In this document: positions 8,468-8,563 of the stretch, piece by piece
Layout: each line of letters opens with the position of its first letter
Position numbering within the stretch: the stretch's first letter is position 1
Origin: Marinobacterium sp. xm-d-530
GTDB taxonomy: Bacteria; Pseudomonadota; Gammaproteobacteria; Pseudomonadales; Balneatricaceae
Assembly: GCA_949499045.1 (NCBI GenBank)
Contig: CATEEE010000209.1
Location: 1-8,563, forward strand
Direction of reading: 5' to 3'
Length of the DNA: 8,563 bases
Notes under the pieces: model-generated
Told to the model about the DNA's origin: nothing
The model's database searches: none
What the model saw: the letters and a program-made list of their open reading frames with translations, nothing else
Position numbers and translations under genes: made by a program

Positions 8468-8563
8468 TTAACCTTCCAGTGTACGTGCCCTTTCAAACAT
8501 GTAAGGTACCGTCGTCATACCGGCCAGCACTACCGCACCAAGGATCAGTAGAGGCGCAACTGC
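8468..8563 (-). CDS. C-terminal end of an unidentified membrane protein (partial)
   Basis: An open minus-strand frame enters from the window's right edge and ends in TAA at 8470-8468, giving 31 residues. They begin with a hydrophobic stretch (AVAPLLILGAVVLAG) that looks like a final membrane helix, then MTTVPYMFERARTLEG as a short, partly basic tail. A terminator follows 12 bases later, supporting a real gene end. A second in-frame stop lies directly after the first. The family is not recognised from this tail. It is not what a cytoplasmic glucokinase or phosphogluconate dehydratase would look like, which are the genes near gltR in Pseudomonas. Confidence 0.7.
   Translation of the reverse strand, partial: AVAPLLILGAVVLAGMTTVPYMFERARTLEG

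Overview
The window looks like chromosomal DNA of a gammaproteobacterium. Base composition is near 50% GC, the Shine-Dalgarno sites are ordinary, and the proteins most resemble Pseudomonas-type glucose uptake proteins. A marine Oceanospirillales-like relative of Pseudomonas would fit, but this is inference from protein character; there is no rRNA or other taxonomic marker.

Layout. (1) 1-1821, plus strand: most of a hybrid sensor histidine kinase, with an alpha-helical sensor part, one membrane helix, HisKA, ATPase and a C-terminal receiver. Its N-terminus probably lies upstream of the window. A pure (GCA)12 run encodes twelve alanines linking the ATPase and receiver domains. (2) 1822-1968: convergent intergenic region with a strong bidirectional terminator. 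(3) 8342 down to 1969, minus strand: a six-gene block in the order response regulator, sensor kinase, periplasmic sugar-binding protein, two permeases, ATPase. Order and protein features match the Pseudomonas gltR-gtrS-gtsABCD glucose-uptake locus. (4) 8343-8467: upstream region of the regulator, containing a second, nearly identical copy of the terminator. (5) 8468-8563, minus strand: the last 31 residues of an unidentified membrane protein.

How the genes work together. GtsA would capture glucose (or a close relative such as mannose) in the periplasm. GtsB and GtsC form the inner-membrane channel and GtsD powers import. GtrS would sense a sugar-derived signal in the periplasm and set the phosphorylation state of GltR, which would control the transport genes. 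Regulator and kinase are coupled by an ATGA overlap. The transporter genes seem to have their own promoter in the 66-bp gap before gtsA, where a small perfect inverted repeat sits between the predicted -35 and -10. A hairpin just after gtsA may lower permease expression relative to the binding protein. gtsB and gtsC overlap by 11 bp.

Most of the window is a recognisable, ordinary transport and regulation locus. The points most worth a second look are the (GCA)12 repeat inside the hybrid kinase, the 43-bp terminator found at both edges of the glucose block, and the block's changed surroundings compared with Pseudomonas.
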